The position numbers and the translations under genes are program-made. DNA of 64,000 nucleotides, taken from Flavobacteriales bacterium. GTDB lineage: Bacteria; Bacteroidota; Bacteroidia; Flavobacteriales_G; Salibacteraceae. The DNA is taken from the NCBI GenBank assembly GCA_013204105.1, contig JABMOM010000034.1, positions 84,138 to 148,137 of the forward strand, given 5' to 3'. How positions within the stretch are numbered: position 1 is the stretch's first letter; each line of letters begins with the position of its first letter. Below the pieces are notes generated by a model that saw only the letters and a program-made list of their open reading frames with translations, had not been told where the DNA came from and did not search any database. Shown piece by piece: positions 63,302 to 64,000 of the stretch.

Positions 63302-63634
63302 TTAGTCTTCACAGCTGCACGAGCGAGAGAAGTCCACTGACCAATCATATCCTTGCACAGCATCTCCGTCTGAGATTACCGTTGATTTCGATTCAAATTC
63401 TGCTTTGGCATCGTCGAACTTTCCTCGGCTTTCGCAAAGCTCTTCGCTGAAAGCGGGATAGTCCTCATCAAATTCTTTGTCGTACGCATCGCGAATACTT
63501 GATTCGATGCCCGCGTCAAATCCATCTTCGAAGTAGTATTCGGTGGTTGATTCACACGCGCATTCGCGACATTTTTCACAGGAAACTAAGCTGATTCCAA
63601 GAACAACAGTCAAGCCTAACAACAATCTTTTCAT
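63302..63634 (-). CDS. Small Cys-rich acidic lipoprotein, unknown function
   Basis: Not recognised. A 110-residue lipoprotein: MKRLLLGLTVVLGISLVSC with Cys19 in the lipobox, then KCRECACES close to the membrane and SCSCED at the C-terminus, plus one Cys in the middle (ELCESRG). There are six Cys beyond the acylated one, so disulfides or metal binding are possible. The middle is strongly acidic (YFEDGFDAGIESSIRDAYDKEFDEDYPAF). It has its own terminator and a possible -7 box (TACATTCG on the minus strand at 63657-63664), so it is a single-gene unit. Confidence 0.75.
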   Translation of the reverse strand: MKRLLLGLTVVLGISLVSCEKCRECACESTTEYYFEDGFDAGIESSIRDAYDKEFDEDYPAFSEELCESRGKFDDAKAEFESKSTVISDGDAVQGYDWSVDFSRSCSCED

Positions 63635-63656
63635 GGTAAATGCTTTTGATGAACTC

Positions 63657-63664
63657 GAATGTAC
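63657..63664 (-). promoter_or_regulatory. Candidate -7 box of the Cys-rich lipoprotein gene
   Basis: Reads TACATTCG on the minus strand, 22 bp upstream of the ATG at 63634. It fits the TAnnTTCG variant seen at 796 and 17493. No clear -33 element. Confidence 0.3.
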
Positions 63665-63728
63665 GATTTGCAGGGCATAACTGCATAAGGTCGACGCAAC
63701 GAAGTGGATTCTTGAGCTTAGGTCAGAA

Positions 63729-63762
63729 TAAAAAAGCCTCGCCGCAATGCGACAAGGCTTTT
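63729..63762 (-). terminator. Intrinsic terminator of repeat copy 1
   Basis: Minus strand: AAAAGCCT, an imperfectly paired centre around TGTCGCATTGCGGCG, AGGCTTTT followed by more T. The arms are 63732-63739 and 63755-63762 on the plus strand. The T-run shows that the transcript it ends runs on the minus strand. Confidence 0.8.
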
Positions 63763-63768
63763 ACCAAG

Positions 63769-63843
63769 TGACCCAATCAGGACTCCCCGCCCGAACGTGC
63801 CGTTCGGTACGGGCGGGGAACCTGAGACCTATCAATCTAGAAT
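63769..63843 (-). other. tRNA 3'-half-like segment with 32-nt palindrome in the T-loop, copy 1
   Basis: Minus-strand reading in tRNA order: TTCTAGA in the anticodon-loop position, TTGAT, AGGTC (the commonest variable loop), T-stem TCAGG, GGTTC, a 32-nt insert (63786-63817), GAGTCC, T-stem CCTGA, acceptor strand TTGGGTC, discriminator A. Removing the insert restores GGTTCGAGTCC, the universal T-loop consensus. The insert has perfect 8-bp ends CCCGCCCG/CGGGCGGG and an inner CCGAACG GCA CGTTCGG stem. The 5' half (D-arm, GACCCAA acceptor strand, anticodon-stem partner ATCAA) is missing, so this copy cannot be a working tRNA. Confidence 0.7.
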
Positions 63844-63885
63844 CGGGTTGGTCTACTCGTCGAATAGCTTCTAAACAAAGGCGAA

Positions 63886-63919
63886 TAAAAAAGCCTCGCC
63901 GCAACGCGACAAGGCTTTT
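63886..63919 (-). terminator. Intrinsic terminator of repeat copy 2
   Basis: Same hairpin as at 63729, with the single base difference in the loop region (CAACGC instead of CAATGC on the plus strand), which keeps the stem intact. Confidence 0.8.
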
Positions 63920-63925
63920 ACCAAG

Positions 63926-64000
63926 TGACCCAATCAGGACTCCCCGCCCGAACGTGCCGTTCGGTACGGGCGGGGAACCTGAGACCTATCAATCTAGAAT
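63926..64000 (-). other. tRNA 3'-half-like segment with T-loop palindrome, copy 2
   Basis: Identical to the segment at 63769-63843, including the 32-nt palindrome (63943-63974). It may be the 3' end of a real tRNA gene whose 5' half lies beyond the window, or another remnant. Confidence 0.6.

Larger units (their letters stand above)
63726..63843 (-). repeat. 118-bp direct repeat, copy 1 (tRNA 3'-half-like plus terminator)
   Basis: Identical to 63883-64000 except for one base (T at 63748, C at 63905); the period is 157 bp. Minus-strand order: tRNA-like 3' half with a split T-loop (63769-63843), a short linker, then an intrinsic terminator (63729-63762). The 39-bp spacer between copies (63844-63882) is unique. 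Confidence 0.93.
63883..64000 (-). repeat. 118-bp direct repeat, copy 2, cut by the window edge
   Basis: Second copy of the 63726 repeat. It again holds a terminator (63886-63919) and the split-T-loop tRNA 3' half (63926-64000). It ends at the window edge exactly at the last shared base, so whether a full tRNA 5' half follows on the right is not visible. Confidence 0.93.

Noticed and set aside
63769..63843. Functional amber-suppressor tRNA (anticodon CUA by canonical spacing)
   Set aside because: The 5' half is missing in copy 1, the T-loop is split and the anticodon stem cannot pair. The triplet cannot be trusted as an anticodon, and it would read UAG, not the UAA of xrtF.
63726..64000. CRISPR array
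   Set aside because: Only two units, each 118 bp with a 39-bp spacer, and the unit has terminator and tRNA-like structure; no cas genes are in the window.

Overview
The window looks like a chromosomal segment of a marine-type Bacteroidota, probably Flavobacteriales-like. The evidence is type IX secretion (T9SS) C-terminal domains of both the type A and the gliding-motility-associated type B kind, an exosortase F (XrtF) locus with its partner membrane protein, a DUF6089 barrel, a CotH protein with a T9SS tail, and -7 boxes of the TAnnTTTG / TAnnTTCG kind. No phage genes, insertion sequence, CRISPR array or rRNA was seen.

Layout. (1) 1-8.1 kb is backbone: the 5' part of an acyl-CoA carboxylase beta subunit, a lipoprotein, CotH, a PLP-dependent aminotransferase-fold enzyme, an isoprenylcysteine-methyltransferase-like membrane protein, WbqC, signal peptidase I, then xrtF and its associated membrane protein. 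xrtF carries an in-frame TAA upstream of its catalytic Cys codon. (2) 8.2-11.5 kb is a two-gene operon on the minus strand: a large T9SS surface protein followed by a 73-residue protein with a PIDGG-type C-terminal sorting tail. (3) 11.7-48.7 kb is a large surface-glycan locus, almost all on the plus strand with overlapping starts and stops. It holds glycosyltransferases, a WecE-like aminotransferase with a PglD-like acyltransferase, a Wzc-like tyrosine autokinase, a PglK/MsbA-like ABC exporter, an O-antigen polymerase/ligase candidate, three sulfotransferases, an MBOAT plus SGNH-like acylation pair, and two asparagine synthetases. At its centre (25.6-33.1 kb) is a pseudaminic-acid-type nonulosonate cassette. 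This cassette has PseB, PseC, PseF and PseI, but no recognisable PseG or PseH. It has instead a second NeuB-family synthase, a YdcF/DUF218 protein and a small sugar N-formyltransferase, followed by an unrecognised protein with sialyltransferase-like motifs. (4) 48.7-63.6 kb is backbone again: a methyltransferase, a secreted protein, DUF6089, a T9SS type B protein, guaB, three SurA/PpiC-type periplasmic folding proteins, a MacAB-like ABC efflux operon and a small Cys-rich lipoprotein. (5) 63.7-64.0 kb holds two near-identical 118-bp direct repeats. On the minus strand each reads as the 3' half of a tRNA whose T-loop consensus is split by a 32-nt palindrome, followed by an intrinsic terminator.

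How it fits together. Nucleotide-activated amino sugars and a formylated nonulosonate are probably assembled by the cytoplasmic glycosyltransferases, moved across the membrane by the ABC flippase and/or polymerised by the Wzy-like protein, and decorated by sulfate and acyl groups. T9SS and XrtF systems and the periplasmic chaperones serve the same cell surface. The most novel-looking items are the modified nonulosonate cassette, the split-T-loop tRNA-like repeats, and the nonsense-interrupted exosortase next to its presumed small substrate.
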